DNA from: Stentor roeselii
Lineage: Eukaryota > Ciliophora > Heterotrichea > Heterotrichida > Stentoridae
NCBI GenBank assembly: GCA_006503475.1
Contig: RSEH01000134.1
Coordinates: 60,745 to 124,744, forward strand
Length of the DNA stretch: 64,000 bases
Direction of reading: 5' to 3'
The position numbers and the translations under genes were made by a program. The first letter of the stretch is position 1; every line of letters starts with the position of its first letter. A model generated the notes under the pieces. The model was given only the letters and a program-made list of their open reading frames with translations, was not told the DNA's origin and searched no databases. This document shows positions 9,795-16,895 of the stretch, piece by piece.

Positions 9795-10358
9795 ATGAAA
9801 TATTCAAGCACTCCAACTGACATGAGGAAAAAAGCGATAAGTTTATTAGAAAAGATTGAAGGACATCCGAAGATTTTTGTTAATCGAAAAGAATCGGGTC
9901 TTGACTTGGCTTATAAAAAAATACTGAGAGAAAGGCAGGTTGGAAGCCAAAGCGGGTATCAGGTCAGGTTGAGTAATAAAAGGGTTTTACCTGGAATTGG
10001 AAATAGAAGGGTTCACTGCTTTCGCAGTGAAAATGATGATTCACTTGTGCTTCGTAGTCAGGCTGGGAACTTGGTTGTACCTAAATTGGTTTTTGAGAAA
10101 AGTCTTGAAAATCGAGAATTTTTAGGATTTAGAACTTTTGAGGGAAGTTTGGAGGATAGGGTGAAAAGCTTGAAGAATAGGTTTAAACAACTTTCTTTCA
10201 ATTTTGAACCAGGGTTTGGAAGGAGGTTGAAGAAAAAAAGTCACTCACCGTCGTTGTTAGAGCGCAAAGTTGTCCCGAGTTATGAAAAAAAAGTTTTAAG
10301 TCCATTACAAAACTCTTTGTTGCTTAAATGGAAGGAAAGGTTCAGTGAAAGTCCTTGA
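9795..10358 (+). CDS. Hypothetical basic protein, 187 residues
   Basis: I do not recognise this protein. It starts MKYSSTPTDMRKK and is basic throughout, with many Lys/Arg and short hydrophobic patches such as LVVPKLVFEK, and no membrane segment or Cys cluster. The ATG at 9795 lies only 8 bp after the TAG of the AMPK-like gene. A stop in its own frame at 9780 prevents upstream extension. The change of frame from the kinase would need an intron of length 3n+2, which does not match the 15-nt introns here, so I treat it as a separate gene. It ends TGA at 10358, 7 bp from the convergent stop of the next gene. A role in the cytoskeleton is possible from composition alone, but that is a guess. Confidence 0.7.
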   Translation: MKYSSTPTDMRKKAISLLEKIEGHPKIFVNRKESGLDLAYKKILRERQVGSQSGYQVRLSNKRVLPGIGNRRVHCFRSENDDSLVLRSQAGNLVVPKLVFEKSLENREFLGFRTFEGSLEDRVKSLKNRFKQLSFNFEPGFGRRLKKKSHSPSLLERKVVPSYEKKVLSPLQNSLLLKWKERFSESP

Positions 10359-10365
10359 AAAGGTG

Positions 10366-10926
10366 TTATTTTAATTTTATAGAATTTAATTCATAGAGTT
10401 TGTCTAGAAAATCATCTGAAAATCCTTCGCTTTTTTTTTCAGTTTCAACTTGTTTGGCTTTTGAGAGTCTTCCAGAGTTTCTGCTGATGTTATCTCTGAT
10501 ATAATTATGAAATTTGTTGAAGTCCTTCCATTCAGCAGTGGAATAAACAGGCTCCACTGACCTGACCCTTTGAAGCAAGTCTTTATTTGACCGTTTTATT
10601 GATTTTTGGCTTTTTTCCCTTCTTTTTTTATTCAACGATTTGATGGTAGAAACCTCTTCATTGAAATTCGTTGGTTTTCTCTTCAATTTCAAATCAATTC
10701 TAAGCATTTTCTTTAAAAGTACCTGATTTTCTCGAAAAATCTGTTTTTTTCTGAAACTCTCTTTAGAACTCGTGCCAAAAGGTCGATGAAGGTTGAATTT
10801 CAAGCATTTAGGTGAAGAAGTATCAGTTTTTGCCTTGACATTATGAATCATTTGATTCATTCTGCGATTTTCCAAATGAATTTCTATTTCTTTGTTCTGA
10901 TTTTTACAGCTGAGTTGATTCCACAT
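10366..10926 (-). CDS. CFAP97/Hemingway-like small basic protein
   Basis: This 186-residue protein has an N-terminal stretch that resembles the CFAP97 (Hemingway) domain found in cilium and basal-body proteins. It has a helix with IHLENRRMNQMIHNVKAK, then a Pro-rich linker, a KK/KQ basic patch and the characteristic end IFRENQVLLKKMLRI (about 15-80). The remainder is very basic (KKRREKSQKSIKRSNKD), followed by an acidic, leucine-rich C-terminus. In other organisms such proteins act in motile cilium assembly. The start at 10926 is 24 bp from the start of the divergent DHHC gene, and the stop is 7 bp from the convergent neighbour. The family call rests on motif spacing read by eye and is moderate; the open frame itself is secure. 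Confidence 0.55.
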   Translation of the reverse strand: MWNQLSCKNQNKEIEIHLENRRMNQMIHNVKAKTDTSSPKCLKFNLHRPFGTSSKESFRKKQIFRENQVLLKKMLRIDLKLKRKPTNFNEEVSTIKSLNKKRREKSQKSIKRSNKDLLQRVRSVEPVYSTAEWKDFNKFHNYIRDNISRNSGRLSKAKQVETEKKSEGFSDDFLDKLYELNSIKLK

Positions 10927-10950
10927 TCAAATTATATCCTCCTTATAAAT

Positions 10951-11898
10951 ATGCGAAAGTGTAAGTTAAAAGCAGGCCAAGCGGTAGTAATTCTAATAAT
11001 TTCCTTGCATCTCTCAATATTTTCTCTGACTCTTTACAAGTCTTCAGAGCTTCAAGACCTATCACTTGGCAGTTTCCTGTACTTGTAATGCAAACTTAGC
11101 ACCAGCTTTTTTTTCACTTTGACCTTTTACTTTATCACAAGCGTCAAAGAACCTGGGTACATCCCAATTCAAAAGCCGACACAAATTTTATCTATAGGTC
11201 CGAATTCAGTGGACTTTACTTCAGGGAACCTTCCTCAGACGACGAATGAACCAGATAAGCTGAAAGATCATGAATCTCCTCCTAAAGAAATGGAGGATGA
11301 GAACTCTGGGCCTATCTCTGTTGGGACTTTCGGACAAAATCCGATCATCAGTGAACCTGATGAAGAAATTGATAATGGAGATAACTCTAATCCTAATGTT
11401 TCCAGGAAAAGTATCACTCCTTATGTTGAAAGTCGCGCTTGTAGAATTTGCTTGATTGAACAACCTTTGAGATCTAAACATTGTATTGATTGTGGTCGGT
11501 GTATCGCACTTTATGATCATCATTGTCCTTGGCTTGGAAATTGCATTGGTGAAAAAAATAGGTTGTTTTTTTGGTGGTATTTGTTTTTTGAGTGCTTTGT
11601 TCTTGCTGCTTCTGTTTGGTACTTGGGAACTAGTATCAGTAAGACAAATAAGTTCTGGATATGGGCTTACCAGAATTTTTTAAGTGTTTTAAGCATCGTT
11701 ATTTGTTCTTTTTTCGAACTACTTGTCACCTTTTTGCTGGTGTTCCACACATATTTGGCTTTGAGTAATAAAACCACGTGGGAAGTACTTTCAAGGAAAA
11801 AAATAACATATTTGAACAACATGCCAGAAAACTACAACCCATTTACATTGGGAGTGAGAGGAAACCTTTACTTTTACTGCTGTAAAAGAATAAACTAA
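10951..11898 (+). CDS. DHHC-type protein S-palmitoyltransferase
   Basis: CDS join(10951..11084, 11100..11898), 310 residues. The enzyme transfers palmitate from CoA to cysteines of target proteins, through an acyl-enzyme on the DHHC cysteine, in Golgi, endosome or plasma membranes. Four membrane segments are visible: about 11-30, 36-55, and two after the DHHC box near 200-222 and 234-262. Between TM2 and TM3 lie a DPG-like EPG motif, an acidic linker, and the Cys-rich domain with CRICLIEQPLRSKHCIDC and YDHHCPWLGNC (D184-C187). TTWE after TM4 is the family TTxE motif, and NPFTLGVRGN matches the C-terminal PaCCT region. The ATG at 10843 is in frame but lies antisense to the CFAP97-like gene; 10951 is preferred because TM1 follows directly. 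All catalytic residues are present, so it is likely active. Confidence 0.9.
11085..11099 (+). other. 15-nt intron in the DHHC gene
   Basis: The sequence is gtaatgcaaacttag, a phase-2 intron. Splicing joins TT to C (Phe) and restores one frame through TM2. If retained, the frame meets TAA immediately. Confidence 0.9.
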
Positions 11899-12047
11899 GG
11901 TCGGATTCAAAGAAATTCCTTAGAATAGCTTCAAATTGTTTAATTATGTAAAATTCTAATGATTAAAGCAAAAATTTTCAATCTCGACCGAAATTACAAT
12001 GAAATTCATTTTCCATAAACTTCATTCAATATAAATAATTACTCTAA

Positions 12048-12605
12048 TTATCTCCCTTTTCCCTTCGTGGTCATTTCAGCGATTTGATTAAAAAGCTGCT
12101 GCACATTTTTCGCAGTTTTCGCAGAAGTTTCAAAAGCAAGCATATTATGCGATTTAGCGAATTCATTAGCAGCTTCTTGTGTGACTTCCCTGTTTTCCTT
12201 ATCAGCTTTATTTCCAACGAGGAAAAGTAGACAGTTGGGTTCCTGTTCTCTGAGAGTTTTGACCCAATAATCACATCGTTGGAAAGATTTGTTGTCTCCA
12301 ACATCATAAACAATAACAGCTGCTGAGGCCTGGCGGTAGTAAAGAGGCATGAGGGACCTGAACCTTTCCTGCCCTGCCGTGTCCCAAACGTCTAAAGTGA
12401 CTGAAAATCCTTTTTCGAGTTCGACTTTGGTCTGTAAAAAGGCACCTCCGATTGTCACTTCGAAGGCATCGCTGAACTCGTTTCGATGGAAACGCAGGAG
12501 CAGTGAGGACTTACCCACCCCTGAGTCTCCTAAGAAGACTACTTTTGTCTCGTGCTTTGTCTCTGGGAGTTGACGAGCGTTTTTTCCTTTTGATCGGCAG
12601 CACAT
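12048..12605 (-). CDS. Rab5-like small GTPase without C-terminal prenylation cysteines
   Basis: This 185-residue protein has a complete G domain: P-loop GDSGVGKSS (26-34), switch I with VTIGGAF, WDTAGQERFRSL, NKAD and ETSAK. The TIGGAFLQTKV and LYYRQASAAVIVYD stretches are closest to the Rab5/Rab21/Rab22 group, which controls early endosome fusion. The protein stops at TTKGKGR with no Cys at all near the end, whereas nearly all Rabs end in CC or CxC. The N-terminus is MCCRSKGK, so two cysteines sit at positions 2 and 3. By analogy with plant ARA6/RABF1, which uses N-terminal lipids, this one may be palmitoylated at the N-terminus, although Gly2 for myristoylation is missing. No 3' intron that would add a cysteine tail is visible. 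The GTPase call is firm; the membrane anchoring is inferred. Confidence 0.92.
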   Translation of the reverse strand: MCCRSKGKNARQLPETKHETKVVFLGDSGVGKSSLLLRFHRNEFSDAFEVTIGGAFLQTKVELEKGFSVTLDVWDTAGQERFRSLMPLYYRQASAAVIVYDVGDNKSFQRCDYWVKTLREQEPNCLLFLVGNKADKENREVTQEAANEFAKSHNMLAFETSAKTAKNVQQLFNQIAEMTTKGKGR

Positions 12606-12939
12606 TAGTTTAGCTTATTATTAATTTTTCTCTTGGTAAGAACTGGATGAATTTTTAAATCTTGAATGAAAAGGGTTCTATGAATTTACCAGGGATTTAT
12701 TGAATGAGTTTTAAAGTTATTTGATTGAAGGATAACTGGTTTGGTTATGTTTAAGGGAGATAGGGGAGTTAGAGAAGGATTTTAGTTGGGATTGATTTTT
12801 TATGAGAGATTGAATTGTTTTGATTAAATTGGAGACTTTTAATGTTTATACCTATGCACACAAATCTATTATCTTAAACTACCCAAAGCTCTACCTTAAA
12901 CCCCTAAAATCCCTTCATAATCCACCCAATCCCCCAAAC
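12606..12939. other. 334-bp intergenic region, strongly strand-asymmetric
   Basis: No gene was found here. From about 12610 to 12840 the + strand is G-rich and C-poor, which on the coding strand of the downstream Rab gene is a C-rich, G-poor leader. From about 12850 to 12940 the bias flips to C-rich on +, next to the 3' end of the carbonic anhydrase gene. It probably holds the Rab promoter and the carbonic anhydrase 3' UTR; this is inferred from position. Confidence 0.5.
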
Positions 12940-13716
12940 TCAAGAAAAATTTAAAATAACCCTATTCCCAAGAGACTGAGTAGCTCTATTATTTCCATGT
13001 CCCCTAGCAAAAGCTTGATTATTTTCCCATTTCGAGCTAAAAAACTTGATCTGTTCAAAACTAAGTTTCTGTACCTGATTACTAACAAGCCAAAGCACAG
13101 TTTCACTACAAGGTGGAAAAGTGAGTGATCCAAAATAAACATTCAAGCAAGGTTTCAGTCCAATGACCTGCGCCAAGTCAAACTCTTCACCACCCAGCAC
13201 TTCCTGAATGAAAGTATTATGACTTGCAGCAAGTTTAAACAAAATCGCTAAAATCAACAAATTTCCAGTAACTTGTTCTTTATGCACGATATGAACTTCA
13301 AGTGCTTTTTGCTTTCCTTTGACAATATGTTCTGCAGGTGCATGAAATTCAATGCGAGTCGTGTTGAATTTTCGGACATTTCCTGACATTGTGTAAATTT
13401 CAAGTTCGCCTTCATTAAATGGGATCTGAAAAGTCTTTTCAGAGAAGTATCCTTGACTAGTGACGGGTGGGTAGTGAAAGGTGAAAGGGTAGTAGGGCAT
13501 CCCGACTGATGAGATCCTGATAGTGTTAACCGGGTCTATCATGATAGGAGATTGCATCGCTCCTTGACTGCACACCTTGTACCAGTCAGCTCCTGACTCG
13601 ACATAATCCCAGTCAGTTTCATGTACCCGTGGGGACTGTTCTGTTCTGTAAGTTGAAAGCATTTCCAGACACTCATGTATCAAATTTTTCTGATCTGGTG
13701 GGATTGAAGAGTTCAT
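12940..13716 (-). CDS. Alpha-carbonic anhydrase-like protein with one altered zinc ligand
   Basis: This 258-residue protein is cytosolic, with no signal peptide visible. It has the alpha-CA landmarks WDYVESGADWYKVCSQG, QSPIMID, the EVHIVH strand, and SLTFPPCSETVLWLV. In active enzymes the first two zinc His ligands lie in FHFHAPSEH or FHFHWG. Here the matching stretch is IEFHAPAEH, so the first ligand is Glu123 while the second (His125) and third (in EVHIVH) remain. The Thr that orients the zinc-bound hydroxide is kept (SLTF), but the next Thr is Phe. Human CA-related proteins VIII, X and XI also lack a zinc His, and the first of these changes the same position, so lost or altered CO2 hydration is likely. 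A metal site using Glu cannot be excluded. Fold call is firm, activity uncertain. Confidence 0.88.
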   Translation of the reverse strand: MNSSIPPDQKNLIHECLEMLSTYRTEQSPRVHETDWDYVESGADWYKVCSQGAMQSPIMIDPVNTIRISSVGMPYYPFTFHYPPVTSQGYFSEKTFQIPFNEGELEIYTMSGNVRKFNTTRIEFHAPAEHIVKGKQKALEVHIVHKEQVTGNLLILAILFKLAASHNTFIQEVLGGEEFDLAQVIGLKPCLNVYFGSLTFPPCSETVLWLVSNQVQKLSFEQIKFFSSKWENNQAFARGHGNNRATQSLGNRVILNFS

Positions 13717-13903
13717 TTTGTATAACCCTAGAAAATATTCTTATATCTTAAAGTAACCTCCTCACAGATACACATTCATTCATAACAGTAATATTTACAA
13801 CACCTTATAAAAATCCTTCAAAAATCCTTTCCTGTCTTCATATCTGATCTTCGCAGGTCTTCCAAATGACTTCTCGAATTTCCCAGTCTTCAGTTACAAA
13901 CAA

Positions 13904-14998
13904 GTGAATTTCTCCATATTTAATCCGATACCCGTAACATTCCTACGTCAGACAGTATATTCTTATAAACAAATGGAAGCAGTCGAGTCAATCCTTGCAG
14001 TCGTCCACTCAATCGAAACCAGCTGGGCTAAAGTTGTTCCTGAAAACTGCAAAGTGACCCGTCTTGTGAGTAATTCAAGTCGTGTCTTCCTCGTCGAAAC
14101 TTCATTGCAAGTTCTTCCAAAACGTTTTATTTTCAGGGTCTTCGGCTCATCAGACACTTTAAACTTGACAGTGGCTTCTCAAATAGTGCAAAAATTGTGC
14201 AAATATAAATTAGCACCCACTGTCTTTGCAGAAACTTCCACTTATCGATTAGAAGAGTTTCTTGAAGGTTTTCGAAATCTTACTAGAACTGAGATAGTCC
14301 AGGAAAGAATTGCTTGCAAGATTTCGAAGAAGTTGAGAGATTTGCATTCGTTAGACTTGAGCGATATTCTTGATAGGGATTCTGTTGTTTGTACTGTAAA
14401 TGCTTTGAAATGGAGAAAATTTGCTCAGAGTGTTTTTCATGAACCTTCAAGGTTTTCTAGGAATGAAGCGCTGCAGGTTTCAGAGTGTTTAAGTGAAAGG
14501 TACCTGATGATGTTTAATGATGTCCTGCCTAAGGAGAGTCCTATTGTTCTTGCTCATATGGATACAAGCTTTTTGAATATTTTGTATCAGGAGGTTAAAG
14601 ATGAGGTTTATATTCTTGACTTTGATTATACTGGATATTGTTATCGTGGATTTGATATTGCCATGCTTTTGACTGATGTTAAGTATGATTATAATCACCC
14701 GGTTTACCCGTTTTATCAGTATCAGCAAGAGGCTTATCCGGGAGATCAAATTCTTGCTAGTTGTGTTCAAGCTTATGGAGAAGGAGTCGAGATGTTTGTT
14801 GAATGTAAAAGATGCATGATTGCTTCGAATTACCTCTGGGCAATGTGGGCTTTTTCGCTATACTCAGAAGACTCAGACGGAATCGACATGCTGAGCTACG
14901 GTTTGCTAAGGTTTTCAGAGTTCATCGAAGGTTACGAAGACTTCAAAAACAAAGGTCTCGAGGGCATGCGACGAGAGGCCTTACCATATTTTGCTTAA
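13904..14998 (+). CDS. Choline/ethanolamine kinase
   Basis: This protein of up to 364 residues phosphorylates choline or ethanolamine, the first step of the CDP-choline/ethanolamine route to phospholipids. The C-terminal half has the choline kinase landmarks: the Brenner-type loop AHMDTSFLNIL (Asp220; usual form HNDxxxxNIL), the metal-binding DFDYTGYCYRGFDIA, and the helical NYLWAMWAFSLY stretch. The small N-terminal lobe has VFLVETS and RFIFRVFG, where the nucleotide-binding Lys/Arg lie. The first ATG is at 13904, but Met24 at 13973 (MEAVESIL) is an equally good start and would remove a stretch without family similarity. The gene lies 187 bp from the divergent carbonic anhydrase and 11 bp from the convergent gene at 15010. 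Substrate preference cannot be read from sequence. Confidence 0.9.
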   Translation: MNFSIFNPIPVTFLRQTVYSYKQMEAVESILAVVHSIETSWAKVVPENCKVTRLVSNSSRVFLVETSLQVLPKRFIFRVFGSSDTLNLTVASQIVQKLCKYKLAPTVFAETSTYRLEEFLEGFRNLTRTEIVQERIACKISKKLRDLHSLDLSDILDRDSVVCTVNALKWRKFAQSVFHEPSRFSRNEALQVSECLSERYLMMFNDVLPKESPIVLAHMDTSFLNILYQEVKDEVYILDFDYTGYCYRGFDIAMLLTDVKYDYNHPVYPFYQYQQEAYPGDQILASCVQAYGEGVEMFVECKRCMIASNYLWAMWAFSLYSEDSDGIDMLSYGLLRFSEFIEGYEDFKNKGLEGMRREALPYFA

Positions 14999-15009
14999 TA
15001 TAATGGTCA

Positions 15010-15807
15010 TTAACTAAAAGGTGATAAATTCCTGCAATATTTTCTAGAGTAGCACCCTCGATCAGGAGTAAGTCGTGAGTCATCAATCCTCGAACTAAAC
15101 CCAACCTTCTTATTGATTTTCGGTGTAAAAGTGCATTGTTTCATTTCTTCCATTTCCTTTTTCCTCAGTAATTTCATCCTTTCTGACTTTTTTTCCTCTT
15201 CTCTTCGAACAGCGAGTTCATACAAGTCGACTCGATGTGTGTAGGCCATTTCTCTTGACTTCAAATCAGTTGTTGGCTTAAAGGTGCATTGACTGTCCAC
15301 CTTGTCTAATGGAGGAACTGGTGTCGAGCTTTTTTTACCTTCAAGTTTGACCAGTTCTTTTATGTAGTTTCTTTCTAGAAACTCTTTTATCGACACCTTC
15401 GGCCTTTCTGTCTTGTTCTCGTCTGGCTGGGGCTGAGGAAAAGGGTCTCGCTTCTTGGAATGAAAGGACTTTCCTTCCTTTTCAGCTTGTTTCGCCAACT
15501 TTAGAGACTTTGGGTTCAGGCTTGGCTTAAATGTTTCATTTGGAGAGGGATTTGCTTTCTTGGGAGGTTGAACTGGTGACTTGCTTTTAGAGGACTTTGC
15601 TTCTGGGTCCAACGGTTTTTTTTTAAGGGATTTTAAGAGAAGATCTGCTAGACCTCCTGATGGCTCTTGGGTTTTTTCAGGGGAAAATGAGAACTCTCTG
15701 TTTGGGTCACGACTGGTGAAGTGTATAGGAGACTCTCTTTCATTTTCTGAAAAAGATCTAAGATCCTTGAACACATTAAGATTTTTCAAAATATTGATAG
15801 ACTTCAT
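15010..15807 (-). CDS. Hypothetical low-complexity protein with CTFxP repeats
   Basis: I cannot assign this 265-residue protein to a named family. The N-terminal half is Ser/Pro/Lys-rich and probably disordered. Residues about 170-240 hold two copies of a CTFKP/CTFTPKIN unit flanking a charged helix (AVRREEEKKSERMKLLRKK). Such CTFxPxIN units recur in many ciliate and other protist proteins of unknown function. The ATG at 15807 lies 96 bp from the divergent hydrolase start, and the stop is 11 bp from the choline kinase stop. No membrane segment or enzyme motif is visible. Confidence 0.72.
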   Translation of the reverse strand: MKSINILKNLNVFKDLRSFSENERESPIHFTSRDPNREFSFSPEKTQEPSGGLADLLLKSLKKKPLDPEAKSSKSKSPVQPPKKANPSPNETFKPSLNPKSLKLAKQAEKEGKSFHSKKRDPFPQPQPDENKTERPKVSIKEFLERNYIKELVKLEGKKSSTPVPPLDKVDSQCTFKPTTDLKSREMAYTHRVDLYELAVRREEEKKSERMKLLRKKEMEEMKQCTFTPKINKKVGFSSRIDDSRLTPDRGCYSRKYCRNLSPFS

Positions 15808-15903
15808 TAATTATATCTAAACTGAGATCGTTAACCCCATGACTCCCATTTTCAAGCCGATGATCAAAACAAAGAAAAACCCCAAAAAATCAAAGAATAA
15901 AAA

Positions 15904-16857
15904 ATGCAAACCCTAGCCAACCTAATAATCCGTCCATATCGCGACCAATACTCTTCAAAAGAGCTTCGTCCGAGCACCTTCACCCTAAACCGTAAGCCCT
16001 ACACCCGAAAGGACATCGACCTTCCAAGTACCCGAGGAAAGTTAGTCTGCAGTTGGTTCGATCACGAGAAGCACATCTCATCAACCTGCATAATTTACTG
16101 TCACGGAAACTCCGGAAGTCGTTTAGACAGCGAAGAAATCCTTGAGTCAGTCCTCAGATTTGGAATGAGTTTATTTTGCTTTGACTTTGGCGGATGTGGA
16201 ATGTCTGAAGGCGAATTTGTAAGTTTAGGACATTTCGAAAAAGAAGATATAAGCACAGTGATTAAATATATATACTGCCAGAAGCCAACTATTCACATTG
16301 TGCTCTGGGGTCGGAGCATGGGAGCTGCGGCGAGTATTCTTTATTCATTTAGCAACCCTCATTTAACTGCCATGGTGCTTGATTCACCTTTCGCTAACTT
16401 TTCTCAAGTGGCGGATGAGATGGTCTCTGACTATAAAATCGTTCCTAAGTTTGTCAGGAAATATTTAATTAAAGGCACTGCTCAGTATATCAAGGAAAAT
16501 TACAACTTTGATATCATGAAACTCAACCCGATAAGTTTTGTCAGAAACTGCAAAATTCCTACGATTTTTATTCATTCGTTTGATGATAAACTTGTTAGAA
16601 TCGAGCACTCGAAAGAACTTTATGAACTGTTCAAAGGACCGAAATGTTTCATGGAGATCTCTGGAGAACATAACACGGTTAGAGATAAAGTCGTTGTCAT
16701 GAAAGCTTTGAAAATCGTTTTGTATTTGATAGGAAAGTGTCAAAAAGAAGAGCAAGAAATGGCCACTTCTCGAGACCATTTCCCAGAATTCAACCCGAAC
16801 CTTGCAGAAATAATTCGTCATAGAAGAGGTGAAAGTGAAGGAAACATTTTGAATTAG
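15904..16857 (+). CDS. Alpha/beta hydrolase (ABHD17/FrsA-like serine hydrolase)
   Basis: This 317-residue hydrolase has the complete catalytic set: oxyanion-loop YCHGNSGSRLD, nucleophile elbow GRSMGA with Ser138, an acid in IHSFDDKLV, and a His in SGEHNTVRDK. FDFGGCGMSEG matches the family's FDYRGYGxSxG strand. Related ABHD17 proteins remove palmitate from membrane proteins, and other relatives are lipases or esterases; the substrate is not readable. There is no signal peptide; the N-terminus (MQTLANLIIRPYRDQY) is a short hydrophobic/basic lead. A DHHC palmitoyltransferase lies 4 kb away, which is suggestive only. The gene ends 38 bp before the next + strand start. Confidence 0.88.
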   Translation: MQTLANLIIRPYRDQYSSKELRPSTFTLNRKPYTRKDIDLPSTRGKLVCSWFDHEKHISSTCIIYCHGNSGSRLDSEEILESVLRFGMSLFCFDFGGCGMSEGEFVSLGHFEKEDISTVIKYIYCQKPTIHIVLWGRSMGAAASILYSFSNPHLTAMVLDSPFANFSQVADEMVSDYKIVPKFVRKYLIKGTAQYIKENYNFDIMKLNPISFVRNCKIPTIFIHSFDDKLVRIEHSKELYELFKGPKCFMEISGEHNTVRDKVVVMKALKIVLYLIGKCQKEEQEMATSRDHFPEFNPNLAEIIRHRRGESEGNILN

Positions 16858-16895
16858 TTGTAATTGTAATTATCTAAAAAAAATCGCATATTAAA

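Noticed and set aside
10843-10950. Upstream ATG of the DHHC gene
   Set aside because: It would extend the protein antisense through the CFAP97-like gene with no family similarity; ATG 10951 leads directly into TM1.
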